38,590 bases of DNA from Polyangiaceae bacterium. GTDB taxonomy: Bacteria > Myxococcota_A > Polyangia > Polyangiales > Polyangiaceae. The notes beneath the pieces are model-generated. The model was not told the origin of the DNA, made no database searches, and saw only the letters and a program-made list of their open reading frames with translations. A program made the translations under genes and the position numbers. This document shows positions 1 through 11,205 of the stretch, in pieces (position 1 is the first letter of the stretch; each line of letters starts with the position of its first letter). Where the stretch lies: positions 1 through 38,590 of the forward strand of contig JADLFU010000257.1 of the NCBI GenBank assembly GCA_020849655.1. The letters run 5' to 3'.

Positions 1-106
1 CCGTGCCGGTCATCCCGCCGGACTCGGCGTCGTCACAGGCCACCGCGAACGTCGCGGCGACCGCGCACAGGCTCACCCCCAGCAGAAACTTCTTGTTCAA
101 GTTCAT
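1..106 (-). CDS. Lipoprotein, N-terminal part only (runs off the left edge)
   Basis: The first 35 codons of a minus-strand gene are visible; the rest lies outside the window. The peptide begins MNLNKKFLLGVSLCAVAATF and continues AVACDDAESGG. That is a basic n-region, a hydrophobic core and a lipobox-like AVAC with Cys24, followed by acidic and small residues, as expected for an exported lipoprotein kept in the outer membrane. The ATG at 106 is preceded on the minus strand by GGAG and AGGA, a purine-rich ribosome site. Function cannot be read from so short a piece. The signal peptide call is firm; the mature identity is unknown. Confidence 0.75.
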   Translation of the reverse strand, partial: MNLNKKFLLGVSLCAVAATFAVACDDAESGGMTGT

Positions 107-161
107 TCCTAAAATCTCCAACGAGGTTCAGAGCCACGATCAGGTGCGCGACGCCGTGGGG

Positions 162-443
162 ATGTTCCAGATGGCGCGGGATCCTTCGGAGGGGCAGCGG
201 TGGTCGGCGCTGGTCGCGTGGTCGCGCGCCGCGCGCGCGGGGCTCCTGGTCGCGGAAGCTCCGACGACCGGCGGCACGCTGCGGGACGCCGCCGCTCGGC
301 TCGCGCAGGTGATCGCGGGGTACGGGCCCCGCGGCGACGACCGGGTCGCGCGCGTCTTCGGGGGCGCGCTGCGAGCGACTTGGCGAGGCCCAGCTCACGC
401 GGCGTTGAGGACGCCTCGCCGAGGGCGCTGCCGGGCTGGGTGA
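162..443 (+). CDS. Doubtful small ORF, possible gene fragment
   Basis: A 93-residue frame beginning MFQMARDPSEGQRWSALVAW reads with mostly G/C third positions up to about 390, then turns arginine-rich and ends without a recognisable fold. An alternative GTG lies at 144. There is no clear ribosome site and no family is recognised. The 5' half has the composition of real coding sequence, so it may be a remnant of a gene broken by the rearrangements evident nearby. It could equally be a chance frame in GC-rich DNA. Confidence 0.25.
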   Translation: MFQMARDPSEGQRWSALVAWSRAARAGLLVAEAPTTGGTLRDAAARLAQVIAGYGPRGDDRVARVFGGALRATWRGPAHAALRTPRRGRCRAG

Positions 444-644
444 GCGCCGCGGGTGGAGAGGGGCCAGGTGCACGGCCGCATTCCACCACACCGGGCAGGG
501 GGCGCAAGGGATGTGGCGCGCTCGACGGCGCCCAGGCCGCCGCGGTGCGCCTGCTCGTGTTCGCCCGCAGCCCCCGACCTGCGGGCGGTGGCCACTCCGA
601 TCGGCGACCGTCCCCACGCGCCGGGTGAGGGTGTCTCGGCCGTC
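444..644. other. Stretch without a supported gene
   Basis: Between the doubtful ORF and the DUF416-like pseudogene, all frames give arginine/proline-rich translations typical of non-coding GC-rich DNA. No strong hairpin, repeat or RNA gene was seen. Together with 107-161 it is probably degraded sequence downstream of the toxin/immunity remnants. Confidence 0.4.
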
Positions 645-1267
645 TCATCCTGCAGTGGCGGCAACGAAGAAGGCTGGAGCCTCTGCCGCGGCGCGAGCAC
701 GAAGTCGCAACGCAACTCGGTGGAGGTCCACACGCACCGCGTCGGTGACATCGTCCAGGTCTCGACGCTGGCGCGCGAGCTCGGCTTGCACAACCGGGTG
801 CGCCACGACGCGCTCCTCCGCTGCGGGATGGGTCGTGTCAACTCCCTCTTGGTTGACTACGTGGTGGTCGGCGGCTTCGTATGCACGTCGGGCGCACCAA
901 GCCGCATCTTGTGGCGTCCCGCTCTGCCTGCATCGTATCGCGAAGGCCACCGCTGCGCCCGCATCCTCCGCGGCAGCCTGTTCAGGCACCCACCGGCCGT
1001 CATCCTCCTGCGGAATCAACGCCAGACACGCTTCAAGCATTGACTGCAGTCCCGGTCTTGTATTCTGTCGCCCCCAAGGTCGTCCCACAGCCGATCCAAA
1101 ATGGATCTCAATGCGGTCGAGTCTCCCCGTGTCGAGCAGCTTGAGAATGCGACATACGCAGGGAACAGGCGCTCCGCGCATGTCGCGGCAAAGTCCACCA
1201 TGTGATCCCGCGGGAGCTTCCCGAGCTTCCTTGCCAGATGGGCGTCGTCGAATCCGGGTGTCTCCAT
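645..1267 (-). pseudogene. DUF416-like protein, probable immunity gene, one frameshift
   Basis: The ATG at 1267 follows GGAGG with 5-nt spacing. The first frame carries MVDFAATCAERLFPAYVAFS and a following helix with RSILDRLWDDLGG, then runs to a stop at 1016. The expected continuation, MLEACLALIPQEDDGRWVPE through AAAEDAGAAVAFAIRCRQSG and AHPVVQAELARQRRDLDDV, lies in another frame ending at 645. Adding one base in the C run at 1071-1075 joins the frames and gives a continuous helical protein of about 207 residues resembling the DUF416 (YjaG) family. It starts 9 bp after the stop of a toxin-tip remnant, the usual place for a cognate immunity gene. The DUF416 call rests on remembered family pattern; the immunity role is inferred from position. 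The break may be real decay or a base-calling error. Confidence 0.65.
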
Positions 1268-1276
1268 GGTTGCCTC

Positions 1277-1733
1277 CTACTCCAGCCACACCGCAGTAGT
1301 CGAGCTGGTCACTGTTCCTCCGCTTGCCTCGATCACTGCGATGCACTGCGGGCAAATGGATCTGGTCACTGCCATCGATCGAAGCGTCGTCCCAAGATCT
1401 CGGGCCGTCTGGATAGCCGTTACCTCCGCATGAGCCCCAGGAGGCCTGCAGCTACTTCTCCCGGTAGCAGCGAAGCCCGCTGGAGGGACCATGCGCATCC
1501 CGTCCAGGCACAGCGGGTCGTTGCCGTCGTAGCGGGGGGCAAGGGAGACGCCGTCGAGGATCAGCGTGCGCGCACAGGGGGCGATGTGAGACAGGCCCGC
1601 GAGGTGCATGCACGACCCACCAGGCCGTTGGGACTGTCGCTATCGTACTCGAGGGACAGGGTCGGCTTCATGCCCCGCCGGCGGGGGGCAGATCGAAACT
1701 CATCGTGTAGCGCGCGGAGCCCCGGTTCGTCAC
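1277..1733 (-). pseudogene. SpvB/RHS-type toxin remnant with deaminase-like C-terminal tip
   Basis: Three successive minus-strand frames give parts of one protein: VTNRGSARYTMSFDLPPA (to 1668), MKPTLSLEYDSDSPNGLVGR (from 1671) and GLSHIAPCARTLILDGVSL with RYDGNDPLCLDGMRMV (frame beginning at 1609). Together they match the SpvB/TcaC-like N-terminal signature of RHS-type toxins: a GxAxY strand, a PPG-like turn, P-x-LSL-x-YxS, NGL-x-G and GLS-x-I. One added base near 1671-1690 and one near 1611 restore a single frame. The third frame then passes straight to GAHAEVTAIQ and ICPQCIAVIEASGGTVTS, an HAE plus CxxC zinc-deaminase pattern, ending at 1277. The long RHS repeat body is absent. Base composition is visibly less GC-rich than the neighbours, suggesting transfer. 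Deaminase activity is inferred from motif only. Confidence 0.7.
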
Positions 1734-2363
1734 GTGAACCTGTGGCAGGCAGACGTCGTCCGCGTCGAGGAGCGCGACCTCGTCGTCGTGTTCGACGGGG
1801 ACACCGACGAGGCCAAGGTGCCGTCCGACCGCGTGGCGCGCCTTCCCGACGGGTTCTGCGATCCGCTCGCGGGCTGTCGGGGTTCGGGGGGACACCAGCG
1901 GGACGCGAACGGCGGGAAGGGCGTGGGCGCCCCCGTGGAGCAAGACCCGGAGAAGGCGTTCGCCAAGTCGCTGAAGGTCGGCGATACGGCGCTCTTCAAG
2001 GCGAAGGAGTTCGGCGCGTCGAACCACTACCAGTGGACGAAGGCGACGGTCTCAGGGCGCAACGGCGATGCGCTGATCGTCAAGGTCTCGCCGGAGACGG
2101 AGGCGAGGAACGCCTTCCCCAGTGATCTTCGCCCGCTGCGCGCGCTGAAGCGGGCCGTGAAGATGGGGACGCTGGCGCTCTGGGAGGACCAGCCCGAGCG
2201 CTGGGTCGGGGTCTGGGTCGCCGACGCCACCGCGGAGGACGGTTCGCTGGAGGTCACCGTCCACGGCGATCCGAAGGCTCGTGGCGGCGAAGGCGGCGAG
2301 AAGGCGACGCTCACGAAGGAGCAGGCCGCGAAGCTCTCGCGGTTCGCCCCCGCGGACCTCTGA
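1734..2363 (+). CDS. Fragment of an uncharacterised protein with three barrel-like repeats
   Basis: A plus-strand frame from GTG 1734 encodes about 209 residues. Three similar segments can be seen: LWQADVVRVEERDLVVVFDG ending in PSDRVARL, then HYQWTKATVSGRNGDALIVK ending in PSDLRPL, then RWVGVWVADATAEDGSLEVT ending in KLSRFAPADL. Each has an aromatic-rich strand, a charged turn, a valine-rich strand and a closing Leu-rich edge, like small SH3/Tudor/Agenet-type barrels. The region between the first two repeats (FCDPLAGC through GAPVEQD) looks odd and may hold another lesion. No signal peptide remains. Upstream sequence immediately becomes the toxin remnant on the other strand, so the gene is probably 5'-truncated by rearrangement. 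Function is unknown. Confidence 0.5.
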   Translation: MNLWQADVVRVEERDLVVVFDGDTDEAKVPSDRVARLPDGFCDPLAGCRGSGGHQRDANGGKGVGAPVEQDPEKAFAKSLKVGDTALFKAKEFGASNHYQWTKATVSGRNGDALIVKVSPETEARNAFPSDLRPLRALKRAVKMGTLALWEDQPERWVGVWVADATAEDGSLEVTVHGDPKARGGEGGEKATLTKEQAAKLSRFAPADL

Positions 2364-2429
2364 CGCTCACGGCGGGGTGCTCCACTCCCGCGCAGCCATC
2401 GTCGGGACGAGGTGGGTGCGTGGACGGAC

Positions 2430-2435
2430 TACCCT
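2430..2435 (+). promoter_or_regulatory. -10-like TACCCT close to the GTG start
   Basis: TACCCT fits the TAnnnT pattern and ends 6 nt before the GTG at 2442, so a transcript would begin at or next to the start codon. No good -35 box is visible. This site, together with the lack of a Shine-Dalgarno sequence, favours GTG 2442 over the in-frame GTG at 2412. Confidence 0.4.
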
Positions 2436-2441
2436 GGTCGC

Positions 2442-3158
2442 GTGACCCCGCCGCTCCCGATCGCCGTCCTGACCTGCGCGTCCTGCGGCGCGCCGCTCGC
2501 GGTGACCGACGCGCCGAGCGCAGAGTGCCGCGCCTGCGGTCATGCGATGCCGCTCCCCGAGGCCTACGTGGCGCTGCGTCGCTACGGCCACGAGGCGCGT
2601 GCGGCCCGGCGCGAAGCGGAGAGGCTCTACTCCAAGCTCGTCACCTCGGCGCCTCCGGAGCTCGTCGCGACCCGCTTCGCGAGGTTCGGGATCCCTGCGT
2701 TGATCGTGCTCTCCCCGACCTTCCTCTACCTCACGCAGCGCCTCGTCGGCTGGGGCCCCCGCACGTGGATCGCGTTCGGGGTCTTCGTCCCGCCGATCGT
2801 CGGCATCCTCGTCTACGTCGGGCTCGTCGGCCGCGCGAATCCGCTCGCCTATCTCCACGCGGTCGGCGGCCGCATCCAGCCCGGGATCCCGACGTCGACC
2901 GGGGAGCCGACCTGCGGCGCCTGCGGCGCGCCGCTCGCGCCCGAGCCGGACTCGCTCGCCGCGACGTGCGACTACTGCCTCGCCGACAGCTGGCTCGTCG
3001 ACGTCCCCGAGGGCCACGTCGCGTCCACGAACCGCGCCCGAGACAACCTGGCGAACCTGATGCTCGCGGGCGAGCTCCACAGGTTCGAGCTCTGGACCCT
3101 CGCGATCGTCTCGTTCGTAGTCGTCGGCGGGCTCGTGCTCGCGATCTACCTGATCTGA
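2442..3158 (+). CDS. Zinc-ribbon membrane protein of unknown function
   Basis: The 238-residue protein has two zinc-ribbon-like cysteine sets: Cys12, 15, 29 and 32 near the N-terminus, and Cys158, 161, 176 and 179 in the second half. Between them lie a charged helix and two membrane segments (about 82-98 and 108-128); a third lies at the extreme C-terminus (217-237). The two ribbons share the CGAPLA sequence, suggesting internal duplication, and would sit on the cytoplasmic side if zinc is bound there. An in-frame GTG at 2412 would add 10 residues that look unlike a protein start. Transcribed alone and away from the Nudix gene. No specific family is recognised; a sensor or assembly role would be speculation. 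Confidence 0.8.
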   Translation: MTPPLPIAVLTCASCGAPLAVTDAPSAECRACGHAMPLPEAYVALRRYGHEARAARREAERLYSKLVTSAPPELVATRFARFGIPALIVLSPTFLYLTQRLVGWGPRTWIAFGVFVPPIVGILVYVGLVGRANPLAYLHAVGGRIQPGIPTSTGEPTCGACGAPLAPEPDSLAATCDYCLADSWLVDVPEGHVASTNRARDNLANLMLAGELHRFELWTLAIVSFVVVGGLVLAIYLI

Positions 3159-3221
3159 AGGGTTCGCTGGATGGTTCGCACACTCTCCGCGAGCTCCTCG
3201 GGCACGACACGCGCGGCGCGG

Positions 3222-3701
3222 CTACTCGAACACCGGGCGCGAGGCGCGCTCGGCGGCCAGAAAATCGTCGCAGCCCATCGCGAGCGCGCGCGGCAGCTCG
3301 CCCGCCGCGAAGAACCTCGCCTCGCGGATCTCGAGGGCGTTCTTCGGCCCGCGCGCGACGTCCTCGACGGTGGCGGCGACGACCGTGGTGACGGCGTGAA
3401 ACCGCGGATCGCGGTCGGGACGGGAGAACACGCCGAGCACGGGGCCGAGCGCGACGACGCGCGCGCCCGCCTCCTCGTCGAGCTCGCGGTGCAACGTGGA
3501 GACGAGCGTCTCGCCCCACTCGACCGTCCCGCCGGGGAGCGCCCACGTGCCGGTGTCGGCGCGACGGATGAGCAAGAGATCGCCGTTCGCGCGTCGCGCG
3601 ACGACGCACAGCCCGACGACAGGCCTCCGCAAGAGGTGCCGCGCGACCTCCTTCGCGAGCGTGAGCGCGCCGCTCGGCAGGAGCGTCAGCGGGCCAGGCA
3701 C
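3222..3701 (-). CDS. Nudix hydrolase
   Basis: A Nudix box is intact at residues 58-80: Gly58, Glu64, Arg72-Glu73 and Glu76-Glu77, within GGTVEWGETL and HRELDEEAGA. It is preceded by RRADTGTWALP, the common substrate-side strand. Such enzymes hydrolyse nucleoside diphosphates linked to another group using Mg2+ bound by the REXXEE glutamates; the substrate cannot be told from sequence. At 159 residues it is a single-domain cytosolic protein. It starts with GTG at 3701, inside the last codons of the upstream exbD (16-bp overlap), so it is translationally coupled to the ExbB/ExbD operon. That coupling is unusual, and the functional link is unknown. Confidence 0.88.
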   Translation of the reverse strand: MPGPLTLLPSGALTLAKEVARHLLRRPVVGLCVVARRANGDLLLIRRADTGTWALPGGTVEWGETLVSTLHRELDEEAGARVVALGPVLGVFSRPDRDPRFHAVTTVVAATVEDVARGPKNALEIREARFFAAGELPRALAMGCDDFLAAERASRPVFE

Positions 3702-4342
3702 GGGCCCGCAGCTAACTTGCCGGCCGCGGCGTTCGAGCCGGCGCCGGTCATCACCATCAGGTGGAACTTGCCGAACTGCGACTGACCGAGCGTGTACAGC
3801 ACCTCGAGCAGCAGGCGGTACGGCGTGCTCGCGTCGGCGATGATGATCGCCTCGCTCTTGTCGTCGAGGCCCTTCGCCTTGCGCACCTGCTTGTCGACCT
3901 CGCGCACCGACTGCAGCGCGTTGCGGAGCGGGATGATCTCGAGCGAGTTCGGGCTCGGCTTGTGGCGCGCGTCCACCCCCGACTGCGCGAGCGCCTCGCG
4001 GCTCGGCAGCATCAGGATGGGGTTCGGATCGTCGCCGACGAGGATCTGGCTCTTCGAGATCATGACGGCGATGCCCTCCTCCTTGGGCTGCGACGTCATC
4101 ACCGACTTCGGGAGCTTCAGATCCTCGCTCTGCGGCGGCGCCGCCTGCGAGGACGACATGCTCTTCAGGAGGAACACCAGGATGATGGTCATCATGTCCA
4201 TCATCGCGGTGATGTTGAGAAAGTCGATCTCGGGATCCTTCGCGTTGCGCCGGATCGACTTGCGCAGCTCGGCCTTGAACTTGACGACCGACGCGGCCTC
4301 CACCTTCTTCGGCCGACCTCCCGGGGATCCTTGCTGGCTCAT
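3686..4342 (-). CDS. exbD: ExbD/TolR-family protein (second copy)
   Basis: A 218-residue inner-membrane protein with a cytoplasmic basic N-terminus (KFKAELRKSIRRN), one membrane helix at about 41-62 (FLNITAMMDMMTIILVFLLK) and a periplasmic domain ending in a TolR-like strand-helix unit. Asp49 in the helix matches the proton-path aspartate of ExbD/TolR/MotB proteins. With the ExbB homologue it should use the proton gradient to do work at the outer membrane or in motility. GAGGAC before the ATG is a fair ribosome site. It lies 15 bp downstream of the other exbD, and its 3' end overlaps the Nudix start. The C-terminal tail after VMTGAGSN is poor in recognisable structure. Confidence 0.9.
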   Translation of the reverse strand: MSQQGSPGGRPKKVEAASVVKFKAELRKSIRRNAKDPEIDFLNITAMMDMMTIILVFLLKSMSSSQAAPPQSEDLKLPKSVMTSQPKEEGIAVMISKSQILVGDDPNPILMLPSREALAQSGVDARHKPSPNSLEIIPLRNALQSVREVDKQVRKAKGLDDKSEAIIIADASTPYRLLLEVLYTLGQSQFGKFHLMVMTGAGSNAAAGKLAAGPCLAR

Positions 4343-4357
4343 GTCGTCCTCAAAGGC

Positions 4358-4915
4358 TCACTTCGCGACGCCGAAATTCACGTCGGGGAACAGCGGCTCG
4401 GGGTTCTCGCCCTCGGTCTCGCGCATCGCGTCCATCGCGCCGACCACGGTCTGGTAGTCGATGCCTGGCTCCGCGATGATCTGGACGTTCGACTCCTCCT
4501 TGAAGTCGGAGGAGGCGTCCTTCAGCTTCTTCGCGCAGGCCTTCAGCGCGGCCCAGTCGTACTTGCCGTCGCGCTTCGCGACCGTGAGCCCCGCGCCGAT
4601 CTCGCAGCCGGGGCCGACGTTGCCGCCCGACGCCTTCAGCGAGACGCCGTCGGCGACGATGAGCAAGGAGAGGTTCAGGCTGTTCTTCTCCTTCGCGCGG
4701 GTGCCGGCGCCGCCGCTCGACGGAGGGTTCGACTCGATCGTCGAGGTGAACACGGCGGGGATCGTCGCGAGCACGAACATCAGGACGTTCGTCACGATGT
4801 CGAGGAACGGCACGATGTTGAGCTCGCCCCCGGCCTCGGCCGGATCGTGCTCGTGCGGCTGCGAGAGGCGCCGGATCTTCGAGCGCTGCGCGGGGGAGAG
4901 CGGGGCGTCGGCCAT
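4358..4915 (-). CDS. exbD: ExbD/TolR-family protein (first copy)
   Basis: A 185-residue single-pass protein. The helix ELNIVPFLDIVTNVLMFVLA (31-50) contains Asp39, the expected ion-path residue. A serine/glycine linker follows (NPPSSGGAGT), then a periplasmic domain with Cys residues at CEIG and KACAKK. It differs strongly from the other ExbD, so the two probably form a mixed stator with one ExbB channel. Such ExbB-ExbD-ExbD' triplets are common in myxobacteria and some belong to gliding/adhesion machinery; which job applies here cannot be read from this window. It sits 24 bp after exbB in the same transcript. Confidence 0.9.
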   Translation of the reverse strand: MADAPLSPAQRSKIRRLSQPHEHDPAEAGGELNIVPFLDIVTNVLMFVLATIPAVFTSTIESNPPSSGGAGTRAKEKNSLNLSLLIVADGVSLKASGGNVGPGCEIGAGLTVAKRDGKYDWAALKACAKKLKDASSDFKEESNVQIIAEPGIDYQTVVGAMDAMRETEGENPEPLFPDVNFGVAK

Positions 4916-4939
4916 GTGGGTTCCGCTTTCGAGCCGCGC

Positions 4940-5626
4940 TCAGTAGTTCGGCTTGTTCGTGATCGTGAGCAAGTTGAACGTGCGCTCGGTGATGCTCTCG
5001 AGGTCGTGCTGGATGTTCTTCGCACGCGTGTGGAGCAGGACGTGCGTGATCATACAGAACACGGCGATGCCGAGGCCGAGCGCCGTGTTGTACATGGCCT
5101 CTGCGATGCCGAGCGAGAGCAGGCGCTGCTTGTCCGCGGCCGAGAGGCCGGGGCGGCCGACGGCGGCGAACGTGCCGATCAGACCGGAGACGGTGCCGAG
5201 CAGACCGATCAGCGTCGCGATGTTCGCGAGCGACCAGAGCGCGCCGATGCGCTTCTCCGCGGCGGGCTTCAGCTCGGAGAGCTTCTCGCTGAGCGCCGCG
5301 TCGATCTCGCTCTCGCCCTTGTTCGCGTGGGTCAGGCCCGACTTGACGAGCTGCAGGATGGGGAAGTCGCTCGCCTCGCAGAGCTTGATCGCGCGGTCGA
5401 TGTTCCCGGCCGCGACGAGCTTCTTCACCTGCGCGAAGAACTCCTTCGAGTTCACGCGGTACTTGGTCATCTGAAAGATGAACCGCTCGACGACGATGGT
5501 GAGCACGATGGCCGAGACGACGAGGTTCCCGGCCAGGAAGACCGGGTTCTCCTTCATCGCCGCGGTGAACGAGACATCGGTACCGCCGCTCGACGCCGCC
5601 GCCGCGGCCAGCATCAACAGGTTCAT
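4940..5626 (-). CDS. exbB: MotA/TolQ/ExbB proton channel family protein
   Basis: A 228-residue polytopic inner-membrane protein. Membrane segments lie near 28-50, 128-155 and 170-195. The signature of the family is in the last two: NIATLIGLLGTVSGLIGTFA and GIAEAMYNTALGLGIAVF. A large cytoplasmic helical loop (about 55-125) separates TM1 from TM2, as usual. The start is ATG 5626, preceded by AAAGGAA; a longer in-frame start upstream would add an arginine-rich non-protein-like extension. First gene of the exbB-exbD-exbD-Nudix operon, with a candidate promoter at 5738-5767. It should form the pentameric channel around which the two ExbD proteins work. Confidence 0.92.
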   Translation of the reverse strand: MNLLMLAAAAASSGGTDVSFTAAMKENPVFLAGNLVVSAIVLTIVVERFIFQMTKYRVNSKEFFAQVKKLVAAGNIDRAIKLCEASDFPILQLVKSGLTHANKGESEIDAALSEKLSELKPAAEKRIGALWSLANIATLIGLLGTVSGLIGTFAAVGRPGLSAADKQRLLSLGIAEAMYNTALGLGIAVFCMITHVLLHTRAKNIQHDLESITERTFNLLTITNKPNY

Positions 5627-5737
5627 CTGGTGAGATTCCTTTCGTACGATCCGAGACCCGCGACGACCCGCGTGACTCCACACACTCCGAACAGCGCCCC
5701 CGCGGCGGATCACTCCGACCTGGCGAGACGGGCACGG

Positions 5738-5767
5738 AGACTACCCGGCCCCTCGTGGCGACCGCAA
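5738..5767 (-). promoter_or_regulatory. Candidate sigma70-type promoter of the exb operon
   Basis: On the minus strand TTGCGG and TAGTCT are separated by 18 nt, about 110 nt before the exbB ATG. This is the best match in the 163-bp gap between parE and exbB. The -35 box is only partly consensus. Confidence 0.35.
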
Positions 5768-5789
5768 GCCGAATCCGTGCGCCTGGAAA

Positions 5790-10045
<4,256 letters not shown>

Positions 10046-10232
10046 GGAAGGGGGATCTCCTGCCCCGCCGGAGGGGCCGAACGAGAGGGGAAGCTGACGG
10101 GGACGCGCCACTCGCAGGCCTCGACGACGGACGGTGGCCCGCCGAGACGGAACGTCGGTTCAGTGCCGGGCGGGAGACGCCGCGTGTAGCGGGCGGCACG
10201 GCGACGGTCAAGGGTCGACCGCCGCGCGCGCG

Positions 10233-11129
10233 TCAGCCTGCGTCCTTGCAGCAGCGAAACCCTGCCTCGTAGCCGTAGTCGCCCTCCTTGTGGAACGTGA
10301 CCGTCGGCCGGCAGCGGCTGCGCACGGGGCCCCACCAGCCGCCCTTCAGGCCGCTGCGGTTCGGCGGCTTCTTGCCCGGGAGCTCGACCCACTCGTTCGC
10401 GTTGCCGTTGAGATCGTAGACCCCGGCCCACGACACGCAGCTCGTGCGCTCGCCGATCTTCTCGCGCTGGTCGAGGCGCGCGAGCTCCTCCTGGCAGCGC
10501 GGCGTCTCGAGGCACTTGTCGTAGGTGGGCAGCACCTTCGAGTGGTCGGGGTACCGGTACTCCTTGTCGATGTTGCAGGTCGAGGCGTCGCGGACGAGGC
10601 CGTAGACGTACGGCCGCATCTCGGGCCCCTCGCACGCGAAGTTGAATTCGTCCTCGGTGCACAGGCGCTTGCCGGAGGCCTCGCACGCCTTCTTCGCCTG
10701 CGCCCACGAGGTCAGCACGCGCGGCAGCTCGCCCACCACGTTCGGGTACTCGAAGCGGTCGACGCAGACGGCGACGTGCTTGCGCTCCTTGCTGAGGCAC
10801 CTCGACGGCTCGTAGCGGAGGCAGCGCTCGCTGACGTTCTTGTCGGATTTGTTCGCGCGGTACTCCTTGTGGTGCTCGACGCAGTTCTGGATGACCGCGG
10901 GGCAATACTCGCCCTCCACGCGCACCATCCCGTCGGGGCACCCGCGCGTGTCGGCGGCGACGGGGAACCTCGGCTCGCTCGACGACGAAGGCGCGGCCGA
11001 GGGCGCGGGCGCGGGGCCGAGCGACGCCGCGGCCGAGGGAGACGGCGTGGACGCGGCGGGCGCGGGCGCGTCGGTCGCTGGTGAGCGGCACCCCGCGACG
11101 GCGAGGCAAAGGACGAGCGCGGCGCGCAT
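10233..11129 (-). CDS. FGE/SUMF1-like lipoprotein, probably not catalytic
   Basis: The ATG at 11129 gives a lipoprotein signal, MRAALVLCLAVAGC with Cys14, followed by a Pro/Ala/Ser linker to about residue 65. The rest (from GCPDGMVRVEGEYC) is a formylglycine-generating-enzyme-like fold: EASGKRLCTEDEFNFAC, VYDLNGNANEWVE, GGWWGPVRSRCRPT and a final GFRCC. True FGEs use a cysteine pair just before the last strand; only one cysteine (SRC) is present there, so formylglycine synthesis is unlikely. Many other cysteines suggest disulfides in an exported domain. Such SUMF1-like lipoproteins are numerous in myxobacteria. A longer start at 11165 would hide the signal peptide and was rejected. Confidence 0.85.
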   Translation of the reverse strand: MRAALVLCLAVAGCRSPATDAPAPAASTPSPSAAASLGPAPAPSAAPSSSSEPRFPVAADTRGCPDGMVRVEGEYCPAVIQNCVEHHKEYRANKSDKNVSERCLRYEPSRCLSKERKHVAVCVDRFEYPNVVGELPRVLTSWAQAKKACEASGKRLCTEDEFNFACEGPEMRPYVYGLVRDASTCNIDKEYRYPDHSKVLPTYDKCLETPRCQEELARLDQREKIGERTSCVSWAGVYDLNGNANEWVELPGKKPPNRSGLKGGWWGPVRSRCRPTVTFHKEGDYGYEAGFRCCKDAG

Positions 11130-11193
11130 CGGGCGCTCATCACCGCGCGGGCGCGCCGGGGCCAAAATTTCTGCCCATTCTCCGGGCTAAGGG

Positions 11194-11199
11194 TACGTT
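11194..11199 (+). promoter_or_regulatory. -10-like TACGTT just before the start codon
   Basis: TACGTT (TAnnnT) ends 6 nt before the ATG at 11206, a distance that would place the transcript start at the ATG. The region just upstream is AT-rich for this genome (around 11164-11170). No convincing -35 box. Confidence 0.35.
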
Positions 11200-11205
11200 G
11201 GTTTC

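Noticed and set aside
107-644. Minus-strand open frames across this stretch as genes
   Set aside because: They are arginine/proline-rich, lack ribosome sites and known domains, and overlap each other in several frames.
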